A DNA stretch of 64,000 nucleotides from CF-46 sp042408445. GTDB lineage: Bacteria > Chloroflexota > Limnocylindria > Limnocylindrales > CSP1-4. Both the position numbers and the translations under genes were made by a program. The notes beneath the pieces were generated by a model, which worked only from the letters and a program-made list of their open reading frames with translations, was not told the DNA's origin and did no database searches. Below are positions 32,367 through 40,511 of this stretch, one piece after another (position 1 is the stretch's first letter; each line of letters begins with the position of its first letter). The stretch spans positions 1-64,000 of the forward strand of contig JBHORC010000007.1 in NCBI GenBank assembly GCA_042408445.1, written 5' to 3'.

Positions 32367-33841
32367 CCGCGGCCGACGTCGCCGTCGTCTCACCGCTCAT
32401 CGCGGCGATCCTGACCGCGATCGCGATCCTCCTCGTCGACCTTGCCCTGCCCGGGCGGTCATTCGCGGTGATCGGCACGGCGCTGCTGGGCCTCGCGATC
32501 ACAGCCGCGGTGACGATCATCGCCGGCGCGAACGCGACGACCTCACCGACGACCGCCTTCGCCGGTGCCTACCGGCTCGACGCGCTCACGACGTTCCTGG
32601 ACCTGCTGTTCATCTCGATCGTCGGCATGACGATCGTCTTCGCGCCGGACTACCTCGCGCCGCGGCGGCTGCCGGTCGCGGAGTTCGCGATGGTCCTCGT
32701 GTTCGCGATGTGCGGCGCGATGCTCATCGCCGCGTCGGCGGACCTGCTCGTCCTGTTCCTCGGCCTGGAGCTCATGGTCCTGCCGGGCTACCTGCTCGCC
32801 GGCTACCACAAGACGGACGGCAACTCGACCGAGGGCGCGATCAAGTACTTCCTCCTCGGCTCGTTCTCGAGCGCGATCTTCCTGTTCGGCCTTGCCTTCG
32901 TGTGGGGCCTCACGGGCTCGACCCGGATCGCGGACGTCGCGAGCACCCTCACCCAGGTCGCGGCCGGGCAGGCGGCGTTCAGCCCGGGCCTCGCGATGGG
33001 CTTCGCGTTCCTGACGACGGGCGTCGCGTTCAAGATCGCCGCCGTCCCGTTCCACTACTGGACCCCGGACGCGTACCAGGGCTCGCCGACGCCCGTGACC
33101 GGCTACCTGTCGGTCGGCCCGAAGGTCGGCGCGTTCGCGCTGATCCTGCGGCTGTTCGTCGAGGCGCTCGGGCCGATGAAGGCAGACTGGCTGCCGGTGG
33201 TCGTCGTCCTGGCCGCGGCGACGATGACGCTCGGCAACCTCGTCGCGCTGACGCAGGACAACGTCAAGCGGATGCTGGCCTACAGCTCGATCGCCCATAC
33301 GGGCTACATGCTCGTCGGGCTGGCGGCCTACGCCGGTGGCCAGCGCTCCGGTCTCGAGGCGCTGCTCTTCTACGGCGCCGCGTATTCGTTCATGAACCTC
33401 GGCGCGTTCGCGGTGATCGCCGCGCTCCAGAAGCGGGCCGGCGTCACGTCGCAGCTGGCGACGTTCGCGGGCCTGATCCGACGCGAGCCGGTGCTCACGA
33501 TCCTCATGACCCTGTTCCTGCTGTCGCTCATCGGGATCCCACCGACAGCGGGGTTCTTCGCCAAGGCGCTGATCATCATCTCGGCCGTCCAGGCCGGCGG
33601 CTGGGTCGCCTTCCTCGCGGTCCTCGTCGTCCTGAACGCCGCGGCCGCCGCGTTCTACTACCTCAGGGTCGTCGTGTACATGTACATGCGTGAGCCCGTC
33701 AGCGACGCGCCCGCGCTCCGCCACGGCCGGCTGCTCTGGGGCGGGCTCACCGCCGCGACGGTCCTGACGATCCTCTTCGGGTTCTTTCCGGGGATCATCC
33801 TCGGGATGATCGGCGACGCCGCGAAGGCGATCGCCGGCTGA
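32363..33841 (+). CDS. nuoN: NADH-quinone oxidoreductase subunit N
   Basis: This is the third antiporter-like pump and last gene of the operon (492 residues). It shows FLGLELMVLPGYLLAGYHK with the channel glutamate, AVPFHYWTPDAYQGSPTPVT, and NVKRMLAYSSIAHTGYMLVG. ATG overlaps the nuoM stop. A GC hairpin follows the stop codon. Confidence 0.97.
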   Translation: MTAADVAVVSPLIAAILTAIAILLVDLALPGRSFAVIGTALLGLAITAAVTIIAGANATTSPTTAFAGAYRLDALTTFLDLLFISIVGMTIVFAPDYLAPRRLPVAEFAMVLVFAMCGAMLIAASADLLVLFLGLELMVLPGYLLAGYHKTDGNSTEGAIKYFLLGSFSSAIFLFGLAFVWGLTGSTRIADVASTLTQVAAGQAAFSPGLAMGFAFLTTGVAFKIAAVPFHYWTPDAYQGSPTPVTGYLSVGPKVGAFALILRLFVEALGPMKADWLPVVVVLAAATMTLGNLVALTQDNVKRMLAYSSIAHTGYMLVGLAAYAGGQRSGLEALLFYGAAYSFMNLGAFAVIAALQKRAGVTSQLATFAGLIRREPVLTILMTLFLLSLIGIPPTAGFFAKALIIISAVQAGGWVAFLAVLVVLNAAAAAFYYLRVVVYMYMREPVSDAPALRHGRLLWGGLTAATVLTILFGFFPGIILGMIGDAAKAIAG

Positions 33842-33845
33842 CGGT

Positions 33846-33883
33846 CGCGCGCGCGAAGGGTCATCGCCGCCCGTGCGCGCGCG
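33846..33883 (+). terminator. Candidate terminator hairpin after nuoN
   Basis: CGCGCGCGC at 33846-33854 pairs with GCGCGCGCG at 33875-33883 across a loop of about 20 bases. There is no U tract. It lies between the convergent nuoN and the 96-residue gene, so it could serve both. Confidence 0.4.
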
Positions 33884-33945
33884 TGGCGATCAGGACGTGG
33901 GCGTCAGGCCCGGGGTGAGTCGCTCTGCACAACCCGGAGGCTGAT

Positions 33946-34236
33946 CTACGAGTCCGCGCTGCCGCTCGGGACTGCGCCGGACGCGGACGGCGACGCACCC
34001 CCCGAGGACGGCGACGCACCAGGTGCCAGGGTCGGCGAAGCGATCACGACCGAGGAGGACGGGGCCAGGGACGGACTCGGCGAGACGATCACGACCGGCG
34101 ACGGCGCGAGGGACGGCCCCGGCGTCGATCGCAGCCCGGTGGGATCCGGGCCGACGAACACGAAGGCTGCGAGGACACCCGCCGCGACGAGCACTCCGGC
34201 CAGAAGCCCCGCCAGGATCGTGACCGCGGACCGCAT
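33946..34236 (-). CDS. Small membrane-anchored, Ser/Pro-rich protein
   Basis: The 96-residue protein has an N-terminal hydrophobic helix (ILAGLLAGVLVAAGVLAAFVF) that would act as a signal anchor. Its outside tail is made of Pro, Ser, Ala, Val and Gly (PSLAPSPVVIVSPSPSLAPS). Such low-complexity stalks are common in cell-envelope proteins, but I recognise no family. It is divergent from the sortase-like gene, which also has a Pro/Ser-rich stalk; a functional link is only a guess. A real gene is likely but not certain. Confidence 0.5.
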   Translation of the reverse strand: MRSAVTILAGLLAGVLVAAGVLAAFVFVGPDPTGLRSTPGPSLAPSPVVIVSPSPSLAPSSSVVIASPTLAPGASPSSGGASPSASGAVPSGSADS

Positions 34237-34291
34237 CGCCCGCGAGGGTACCAGTACGGACGAGGCCGAGGCGGTCTCGAGACGTCGCTGC

Positions 34292-34297
34292 TAGGAT
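34292..34297 (+). promoter_or_regulatory. -10 element TAGGAT, near-leaderless
   Basis: TAGGAT ends nine bases before the GTG at 34307, leaving a leader of only two or three bases and no ribosome site. Confidence 0.4.
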
Positions 34298-34306
34298 GCC
34301 GCTCCC

Positions 34307-35038
34307 GTGACCTCCCTCTCGCTCGCACTCCGACACCGGCTCCTGCCGGCGGTCCTGACGGCGGCCGGCGTGACGCTGATTGCGGCCGGGCTCCTGAACT
34401 ATTCGGGCAGTGCGATCGCCGGGAACGACGGCGAATCCCCGGCCGCGACGAGCGCCAGCGATGAGGTGGGCACGAGCCTCCCGGTCCCGACCCTCCCGCC
34501 ACTCAGTGCGTCTGCAACCGCGCCCGGGCCGTCTCCAACGCCCAATGCGAGCCGCGTCGCGACCCGCGTCGTCATCGAGGCGCTCGGGATCGACCTCCCG
34601 GTCATCAAGCCGTCCGGCGACTCCACGACGTACCCGGCCTGCAACGTGGCGATGTACCTCCAGGACCCCCGGATCGGCCAGCCGGGCTGGGGCCGCGCGA
34701 CGTACATCTACGCCCACGCCCGCGACGGGATGTTCGGGCCGATCTACGAGCGGGCGATCGAACGTCGGAGCGGCGGCCCGAACTCGCTGAAGGGCATGCT
34801 CGTCGAGGTGTACACGAACGACGACTACGTCTTCGAGTACCAGATCACCGAGGTCCGCCTCCACCAGACCTCGCTCGACGCCCCGCTCAACGCCACGACC
34901 GAGCAGCTCTGGCTGCAGACGTCGGAAGGGCCGAAGGGGACGAAGGGCAAGACGCAGGTCCTCGCGAAGCCGCTCGTCGTCCTGCCGGCGGACCACAAGG
35001 CGGCGAACCCGGTCCCGCATCCCGTCGTCTGCGGCTGA
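34307..35038 (+). CDS. Sortase-fold protein lacking the catalytic cysteine
   Basis: The 243-residue protein has an N-terminal membrane anchor (LLPAVLTAAGVTLIAAGLL), a Pro/Ser-rich stalk to about residue 85, and then a domain like class D-F sortases. RVVIEALGIDLPVIKPSG begins the barrel, and YIYAHARDGMFGPI supplies the active-site histidine (His137). At the position of the nucleophile in the TLxTC motif the sequence reads LWLQTS, with Ser206 in place of cysteine. The arginine expected downstream is not obvious (QVLAKPL). If the alignment is right, it cannot act as an ordinary sortase and may be a binding or scaffold domain, or use serine. Confidence 0.7.
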   Translation: MTSLSLALRHRLLPAVLTAAGVTLIAAGLLNYSGSAIAGNDGESPAATSASDEVGTSLPVPTLPPLSASATAPGPSPTPNASRVATRVVIEALGIDLPVIKPSGDSTTYPACNVAMYLQDPRIGQPGWGRATYIYAHARDGMFGPIYERAIERRSGGPNSLKGMLVEVYTNDDYVFEYQITEVRLHQTSLDAPLNATTEQLWLQTSEGPKGTKGKTQVLAKPLVVLPADHKAANPVPHPVVCG

Positions 35039-35047
35039 TCCCCGAGA

Positions 35048-36244
35048 TCAGATCCAGTCGAACCGCCGCAGGACCATCGCCGCGCCGACCGCCAGGAGCA
35101 CGACGGCCATCGTGACGAGCCAGAAGCCGCCGGCCTCGGCGCCGTTGAACGCGGCACCCGCCTCGCTCATCCCGAAGATCCCGGCGACCGCGCCGATCCC
35201 CGCCAGGATCACCGTCACGCCCGTCAGTCGCTTCATGATCCGCGACAGGTCGTTGTTGACGATCGAGACGTAGATGTCGAGGGTGCCGGCAACGAGGTCG
35301 CGGTCGTTGTCGAGCTCGTCCGTGACGCGGATCAGGTGGTCGTACACGTCGCGGTAGTAGACGATGTGGCTCGGGTCGATCGTGTCGACCTCGCGGTTCG
35401 TCAGCTGGGCGAAGATCTCGCGCGCCGGCGACGTCGCGCGGCGGAGCGTCGCCAGCTCCCGCTTCAGCGAGAACAGCCGCTGGAGCGTCCAGTCCGAGGC
35501 GGTCTCCATGACCCGGTCCTGGAGCTCGTCGATGTCGTCGCCGATCCTGTCGAGCACCGGGAAGTAGGCATCGACGACGGCGTCGGCAAGCGCGTAGAGG
35601 AGGTAGTCGGCGCCCTTCTTGAGCGCGCGATCCACGCCGAGCCGGAGGGGCGCGGTGTCCTCGCGGCCGAGCGCGCCGTCATGGACGGTCAGCAGGTACT
35701 TGTGGCCGAGCACGAAGTCGATCTCGGCGGCGGTCGCCTCGCCGGCGTAGTGCAGCGCGAACAGGACGATGTGGACGACGCCCTCGTCGAACGTCTCCAC
35801 CTTCGAGCGCTGGTCGCGCTCCGCGATGTCCTCCGCGATCAGCGGATGGAGGCCGAGCGCCTCGGCGACGATCCCGACGTCATCAGGCCCCGGCTCACAG
35901 AGGTCGATCCAGACCCGGGCATCCTCCGGCGCGAGCAGCCGGGCGATCTCCTTGACGTCCGTGGACTCCGTCGTTGTCTCGCCGTGCCAGGCGACGATGC
36001 GGACGCCACCGGGCGGCGCGCTCAGCTGCTTCGGCGGCGTCGGCGCGCCCGCGGAGCCGGTCTGATCCGACGTCGCGCGACCGTCCCCGGCGGGCCCGTT
36101 CGTCCCCGACTTCGCGGCCTCGCCCGCGGCGGCGCTGCCGCTCTTGCGCCGCGACGGCTTCGCGCTCTCAGCGTCGGCCTGTCGACCGGGTCGGCGACGC
36201 GGCGGATCAGAGCGTGATCGGCGACTCGAGCTCGTCTCGGCCAT
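35048..36244 (-). CDS. corA: CorA-family divalent cation channel with altered GMN motif
   Basis: The 398-residue protein has the CorA layout: a disordered, charged N terminus (to about 95), the cytoplasmic funnel domain, a long stalk helix, and two C-terminal membrane helices. CorA proteins form pentameric Mg2+ or Co2+ channels. The pore-mouth signature after the first helix, normally YGMN, reads FGMS (Ser360), and the following loop is SEAGAAFNG. The start is the ATG at 36244, overlapping the MFS gene by 38 bases on the same strand; a longer frame adds an unconvincing extension. The two are probably co-transcribed. Confidence 0.88.
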   Translation of the reverse strand: MAETSSSRRSRSDPPRRRPGRQADAESAKPSRRKSGSAAAGEAAKSGTNGPAGDGRATSDQTGSAGAPTPPKQLSAPPGGVRIVAWHGETTTESTDVKEIARLLAPEDARVWIDLCEPGPDDVGIVAEALGLHPLIAEDIAERDQRSKVETFDEGVVHIVLFALHYAGEATAAEIDFVLGHKYLLTVHDGALGREDTAPLRLGVDRALKKGADYLLYALADAVVDAYFPVLDRIGDDIDELQDRVMETASDWTLQRLFSLKRELATLRRATSPAREIFAQLTNREVDTIDPSHIVYYRDVYDHLIRVTDELDNDRDLVAGTLDIYVSIVNNDLSRIMKRLTGVTVILAGIGAVAGIFGMSEAGAAFNGAEAGGFWLVTMAVVLLAVGAAMVLRRFDWI

Positions 36245-37901
36245 CGGGTCCGGGGGACCCTCCTGCTCGGCTGGCAGCCGCGTCGCTCGCGGCGTGTCCG
36301 GCCGTGAGTCTACGCGTCCGCCCGCCAAGGGCGAGTCCGGGCGGGATCGCGACGATCGTGACGACGCCGGCGGCCAGGAACATGCCGACCAGGATGTGCG
36401 ACGCCTCGTTCGCCGCCCACGCCTCCAGGGCGTTCACGACGAGACCGTCGTGGAGACCCCGGTCGCGCAGCTCGGCCGGGATCACCGCCTTCCAGCCGTC
36501 GGGGTTGGCGGCAGAGAAGAGATTGCCGTACAGCCGGTCGATCTGGGTCGAGCCGTAGGCGGTCAGCACGGACACGCCGACCGCCATCCCGATCATCCGC
36601 GCGACGGTCACGATCGCGCTCGCCATCCCGAACGAGGCGCGACCGGCGCTCTCGACCGCCGCCGTGCTGCGTGGGGTCACGGTCAGGCCGAAGCCGAGCC
36701 CGAACACGGCGAGGACAGCGGCGACGGTCGTGATCGGGACCGCCGGCGTCCACTGGGCCATGACCGCCAGGGATGCGGCCGACAGCAGGAGCCCGACGAG
36801 CGTCACGACGCGCAGCGACACGATCCGGACCGCAAAACCGCTGACCAGCGCGCCGAGCGCTGTCGCGCCGGCGAGCGCGCCGAGCGCGAGTCGCTGATCG
36901 TCGGGGCCGCCGTAGAGGACGCGGTCGACGAACACGGCGCCGCCGATGATCGCGGTCGCGAACGCGTACCCGGTGAGCAGCGAGACGAGCGCAGCCGACG
37001 AGAACGCAGCGGTCCGGAACAGCCGCGGGTCCAGGAACGGGTCACGCCGGCGGAGGCCGCGGACGACGGTCACGACCGTTGCGACGATGGCGGCGACGGC
37101 CAGGGCGACACCCACGAGGAACGGGTCGAGACCACCCAGGTCGGAGACGCCGATCAGCGTCGTCGCACCGAGCGCGGCCGCGAGGCCCACGCTCCAGACC
37201 ACGGCACCCAGGAGGTCGATTCCGGACGCTCGGCGCGGCGTCTCCCAGCCTTCGGACGCCGCCCAGGCGACGAGCAGGGCGATCAGCCCGATCGGGACGT
37301 TGACGTAGAACGCCCAGCGCCACGCCGGCGTGAGCGCGTCGTGGATCGCGGTCCCCTCGACGATCCCGGCCCGGTCCAGGCCCACGCTCATGTCGAGACC
37401 ACCGAGGATCGCCGCCCCGAGGAACGGTCCGGCCGCCATGCCGAGGAACGTGAGAGCGCCGATGATCCCGAGCGCGCGGGGCCGTGCATGGCCCTCGAAG
37501 AGATGTGAGGCCGCGGCGGTCCCGACCGGGACGAGCACTCCGCCACCGATCCCCTGGATGACCCGGCCGACGATCAGCTCATCGAGCGTCTGGCCGCGAC
37601 CGGCGACGAGGCTGCCCACGATGAAGACGACGAGCGCCGAGAGGAAGAGCCGTCTCGCGCCCCAGACGTCGGCCAGGCGACCCGCGAGCGGCATCGCCAC
37701 GACGTAGGCCAGGAGATAGCCGTTGACGATCCACGAGGCGTGGCGGAGCTCGGAGAAGGCGGGCTTGCCGAGCTCATCGGTGAGGGCCAGGTCGAGCAGG
37801 ATCGACGGCAGCGCCGTCGCGGTGATCATCAGCTCGAGCCCGGCGAGGAACACCCCGATCCCGAACACGGCGAGGAGGCTCGACGCGCTGAACCGGCTCA
37901 C
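36207..37901 (-). CDS. MFS multidrug exporter, DHA2 (14-TM) family
   Basis: The protein (564 residues from GTG 37901) has about 14 membrane helices. It has the motif A region LAGRLADVWGARRLFL and the motif C-like segment LTFLGMAAGPFLGAAILG, as in EmrB/QacA drug:proton antiporters. The family exports lipophilic drugs, siderophores or lipids using the proton gradient. The start at 37901 is preceded by TACCCT and six bases, the leaderless pattern seen elsewhere in this window; an in-frame GTG at 37916 would lie inside the -10. It is divergent from an ArsR-type regulator, which may control it. Confidence 0.9.
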   Translation of the reverse strand: MSRFSASSLLAVFGIGVFLAGLELMITATALPSILLDLALTDELGKPAFSELRHASWIVNGYLLAYVVAMPLAGRLADVWGARRLFLSALVVFIVGSLVAGRGQTLDELIVGRVIQGIGGGVLVPVGTAAASHLFEGHARPRALGIIGALTFLGMAAGPFLGAAILGGLDMSVGLDRAGIVEGTAIHDALTPAWRWAFYVNVPIGLIALLVAWAASEGWETPRRASGIDLLGAVVWSVGLAAALGATTLIGVSDLGGLDPFLVGVALAVAAIVATVVTVVRGLRRRDPFLDPRLFRTAAFSSAALVSLLTGYAFATAIIGGAVFVDRVLYGGPDDQRLALGALAGATALGALVSGFAVRIVSLRVVTLVGLLLSAASLAVMAQWTPAVPITTVAAVLAVFGLGFGLTVTPRSTAAVESAGRASFGMASAIVTVARMIGMAVGVSVLTAYGSTQIDRLYGNLFSAANPDGWKAVIPAELRDRGLHDGLVVNALEAWAANEASHILVGMFLAAGVVTIVAIPPGLALGGRTRRLTAGHAASDAAASRAGGSPGPDGRDELESPITL

Positions 37902-37907
37902 CGGGGG

Positions 37908-37913
37908 AGGGTA
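37908..37913 (-). promoter_or_regulatory. -10 element of the MFS gene (leaderless)
   Basis: On the minus strand this reads TACCCT, followed by six bases and the GTG at 37901. The spacing matches three other genes in the window. Confidence 0.45.
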
Positions 37914-37930
37914 CACGCCGTCGCGCGAGG

Positions 37931-37970
37931 AGCGGCTCGGCGGTCGTCGGGCGAGCGGCTCGGCGGTCGT
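37931..37970. repeat. 17-bp direct repeat in the MFS promoter region
   Basis: AGCGGCTCGGCGGTCGT occurs at 37931-37947 and again, without mismatch, at 37954-37970, a 23-bp step. It lies just upstream of the MFS -10 and could be a pair of regulator sites on one face of the DNA. Confidence 0.6.
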
Positions 37971-38007
37971 GACGCGAGCGCGCTCCAGGTTGACGGGACG
38001 GCCGTTC

Positions 38008-38037
38008 TTGACATGCCGCTCGCCCGATGCCTAGGAT
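38008..38037 (+). promoter_or_regulatory. Near-consensus promoter of the arsR-lipid operon
   Basis: TTGACA (38008-38013) and TAGGAT (38032-38037) are separated by 18 bases. This is one of the best sigma-70-type promoters in the window. It probably drives the whole run of overlapping genes to 44647. Confidence 0.7.
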
Positions 38038-38068
38038 CAACGCCGATTGATATAAACGGCGGTTGATC
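38035..38068. promoter_or_regulatory. Inverted-repeat operator, probable ArsR site
   Basis: GATCAACGCCG (38035-38045) and CGGCGGTTGATC (38057-38068) form a near-palindrome, differing by one inserted base, around an AT-rich core ATTGATATAAA. It overlaps the end of the -10 and the transcription start, where an ArsR-family repressor would block initiation. Confidence 0.6.
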
Positions 38069-38080
38069 CGACCGCCGCCG

Positions 38081-38512
38081 GTGGCACGAGGGTCCCTGAC
38101 GCTGAGTCCTTCCCGCGCCCACGTCCGCAGCACGATCGCCAACGCGGTTCTCCAACCGGAGGACCTCCGCGAGCTGCGGCTCGTCCACAAGGCGCTCGCC
38201 GACGTGAACCGGCTCCGGATCGTCCGGCGACTCGCCGACGCGGATGCGACGGTGGCGGACCTCGTCGCGCAGGTGGGGCTCTCGCAGCCGCTGGTGTCGT
38301 GGCACGTCGGGCGACTCCGTGCGGCCGGCCTCGTCACGACCCGACGGGCGGGCCGCGAGACGATCTGCCGGCTCCTCCCCGAGGCGTTCGGGGCGTTCGC
38401 ACGACGGGAGGCCGAGGTCCTGGGGCTCGCCGACGACCCGACCGGCGATGACGCACCCTCGGCAACCGAATCGGGTCCGGTCGCCAATCGGGCGCACCGA
38501 GCGGTCTCGTGA
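38081..38512 (+). CDS. ArsR-family transcriptional regulator
   Basis: The protein (143 residues from GTG 38081; TTG 38063 is an alternative) has a winged-helix domain: VHKALADVNRLRIVRRLAD, then VADLVAQVGLSQPLVSWHVGRLR as the recognition helix, then a wing. This is the ArsR/SmtB fold. No cysteine pair for metal binding is present, so it is not a classical arsenic or zinc sensor. The SQPLVSWHV variant of the usual SQPTVSHHL is notable. It precedes a phosphatidyltransferase by a GTGA overlap, so it probably regulates lipid genes and perhaps the divergent exporter. Confidence 0.85.
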   Translation: MARGSLTLSPSRAHVRSTIANAVLQPEDLRELRLVHKALADVNRLRIVRRLADADATVADLVAQVGLSQPLVSWHVGRLRAAGLVTTRRAGRETICRLLPEAFGAFARREAEVLGLADDPTGDDAPSATESGPVANRAHRAVS

Positions 38513-39255
38513 GCGGTTCGGTGATCAGTCCGGCCCTTCGCGCCCGGGTTCGCGGCCTCGTCGTCCCGATCGCCCTCGCGTTCGGTCGGGTGGGCCTCAC
38601 CCCGAATGCCCTGACGCTGATCGGGTTCGGCATCTCGGTCGTCGCCGGGGTCGCCGCTGCGCAGCAGGCGTGGGCCGCGGCCGGGCTGCTGGTGATCGTC
38701 GGCGGCGTCTTCGACCTCTTCGACGGGGCGCTCGCGCGGGCGACGAACACGGTCAGCCGTGTCGGCGGCTTCCTGGACTCGGTCTTCGATCGCGCCGGTG
38801 AGTCCGCCCTGCTCGTCGGGATCGCGATCGGGTGTCTCGAGCCGGGCGTCTACGCACCGGTCTTCGCGCTGGGCACGATCCTGGCCGCGACCGCATTGGC
38901 GGCGAGCTTCATGGTCAGCTACACCCGGGCCAAGTCCGAGAGCCTCGGGTTCACGCCCGGGACCGGGATGGCGAACGTGGGGCTCGCGCCGCGCGAGGTC
39001 CGACTTGTGCTACTCACCATCGGCCTGCTCCTGACGGCCGCCTTTGGTGGCGTCAATGTCCAGAGCCCGCTGCTCGAGCTGATCGAGGACATGTGGTACG
39101 GAGGCCGTCCCGTCCTCGCAGGGACCCTCGCCCTCATCACGATCCTCGCGACGATCACCACGATCCAGCGGATCCTCCACGTCGTCCGCCAGCCATCGGC
39201 CAACCCGGCGACTCCCGCCGCCTCCGCCGCACCAGAAGGAGACCAACCCGCATGA
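38509..39255 (+). CDS. pgsA: CDP-alcohol phosphatidyltransferase, probable PI-phosphate synthase
   Basis: The 248-residue membrane protein carries the full CDP-alcohol phosphotransferase signature, with DLFDGALARATN followed by GGFLDSVFDR, which binds CDP-diacylglycerol and metal. About six helices are predicted. Family members use glycerol phosphate, serine or inositol phosphate. Because the next gene makes inositol-3-phosphate and the genes after it resemble PIM enzymes, phosphatidylinositol-phosphate synthase is the most likely activity. The overlap with the ArsR stop (GTGA) supports the start. Archaetidylinositol-type or glycerophosphate transferase activity cannot be excluded from sequence alone. 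Confidence 0.83.
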   Translation: MSGSVISPALRARVRGLVVPIALAFGRVGLTPNALTLIGFGISVVAGVAAAQQAWAAAGLLVIVGGVFDLFDGALARATNTVSRVGGFLDSVFDRAGESALLVGIAIGCLEPGVYAPVFALGTILAATALAASFMVSYTRAKSESLGFTPGTGMANVGLAPREVRLVLLTIGLLLTAAFGGVNVQSPLLELIEDMWYGGRPVLAGTLALITILATITTIQRILHVVRQPSANPATPAASAAPEGDQPA

Positions 39256-40511
39256 CCCCGAACGGCAGCACCAATGGCACGAATGGCGCCGGCAGCAACG
39301 GCCACCGGCCGGGTCGCAGGATCCGCGTCGCGATCGTCGGCGTCGGCAACTGCGCGAGCAGCCTCGTCCAGGGGCGCACGTACTACGAGAACGCCAAGGA
39401 CGACGAGTTCGTCCCCGGTCTCATGCACGTCAACCTCGGCGGCTACCACATCCGCGACATCGAGTTCGTGGCGGCGTTCGACATCGACAAGAACAAGGTC
39501 GGCAAGGACCTCTCCGAGGCGATCTACACGAAGCCGAACAACACCTACGTCTTCCAGCAGGTTCCGAAGCTCGACGTGAAGGTCGAGCGCGGGATGACCC
39601 ATGACGGTCTCGGCAAGTACCTCAGCCAGATCATCGAGAAGGCGCCCGGTCCGACCGCGGACGTCGTCGGGATCCTCAAGGAGCGCCAGGTCGACGTCGT
39701 CGTCTCGTACCTCCCGGTGGGCTCCGAGGAGGCGACGAAGTGGTACGTCGAGCAGGCCCTGAAGGCCGGCGTCGGCTTCATCAACGCGATCCCGGTGTTC
39801 ATCGGCCGGGAGGCCTACTGGCAGCGCCGGTTCGCCGAGGAGGGCCTCCCCGTCATCGGCGACGACATCAAGAGCCAGGTCGGCGCGACGATCAGCCACC
39901 GCGTCCTGACCCGGCTGTTCATGGACCGTGGCGTCCGGCTCGACCGGACGTACCAGCTGAACTTCGGCGGCAACACGGACTTCCTGAACATGCTCGAGCG
40001 CGAGCGACTCGAGAGCAAGAAGATCTCGAAGACGAACGCGGTCACGTCGATGCTCGACTACGAGATGAGCCCGGACGACGTCCACGTCGGGCCGAGCGAC
40101 CACGTGCCGTGGCTCCAGGACCGGAAGTGGTGCTACATCCGGATGGAGGGCACGACGTACGGCGACGTGCCGCTCAACGCCGAGCTGAAGCTCGAGGTCT
40201 GGGACAGCCCGAACAGCGCCGGCGTGATCACGGACGCGATCCGCTGCCTGAAGCTCGGTCTGGATCGCGGCCTGAAGGGCACCCTCGTCGCGCCGTCCAG
40301 CTACTTCATGAAGAGCCCGCCGATCCAGATCCACGACGACGTCGCCCGCCAGCGGGTCGAGGCGTTCATCCGGGGCGAGGACAACGAGACGCTCGTCGGG
40401 ACCGAGAACCTGACGAAGGCGCAGCTTCGCAAGCTGGCCTCGACGGCTCCGGCGGCGGCAACGGCTCCGGCGGCCCGGCGCGCGGCCAGGGCGGCCGCGC
40501 CCGCGCGTTGA
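39252..40511 (+). CDS. ino1: Inositol-3-phosphate synthase
   Basis: This 419-residue enzyme converts glucose-6-phosphate to inositol-3-phosphate with bound NAD. The Rossmann loop AIVGVGNCASSLVQG follows a 25-residue Asn/Gly-rich N terminus. The core shows LMHVNLGGYHIRDIEFVAAF, VGFINAIPVF, and the catalytic region GDDIKSQVGATI then NFGGNTDFLNM. It is the short bacterial/archaeal type, as in Mycobacterium. ATG overlaps the pgsA stop. A basic Ala/Arg tail ends the protein. Confidence 0.96.
   Translation: MTPNGSTNGTNGAGSNGHRPGRRIRVAIVGVGNCASSLVQGRTYYENAKDDEFVPGLMHVNLGGYHIRDIEFVAAFDIDKNKVGKDLSEAIYTKPNNTYVFQQVPKLDVKVERGMTHDGLGKYLSQIIEKAPGPTADVVGILKERQVDVVVSYLPVGSEEATKWYVEQALKAGVGFINAIPVFIGREAYWQRRFAEEGLPVIGDDIKSQVGATISHRVLTRLFMDRGVRLDRTYQLNFGGNTDFLNMLERERLESKKISKTNAVTSMLDYEMSPDDVHVGPSDHVPWLQDRKWCYIRMEGTTYGDVPLNAELKLEVWDSPNSAGVITDAIRCLKLGLDRGLKGTLVAPSSYFMKSPPIQIHDDVARQRVEAFIRGEDNETLVGTENLTKAQLRKLASTAPAAATAPAARRAARAAAPAR

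Noticed and set aside
33890..35020. A 376-codon minus-strand frame opposite the sortase-like gene
   Set aside because: It overlaps two better candidates, lacks motifs and has shadow-like composition.
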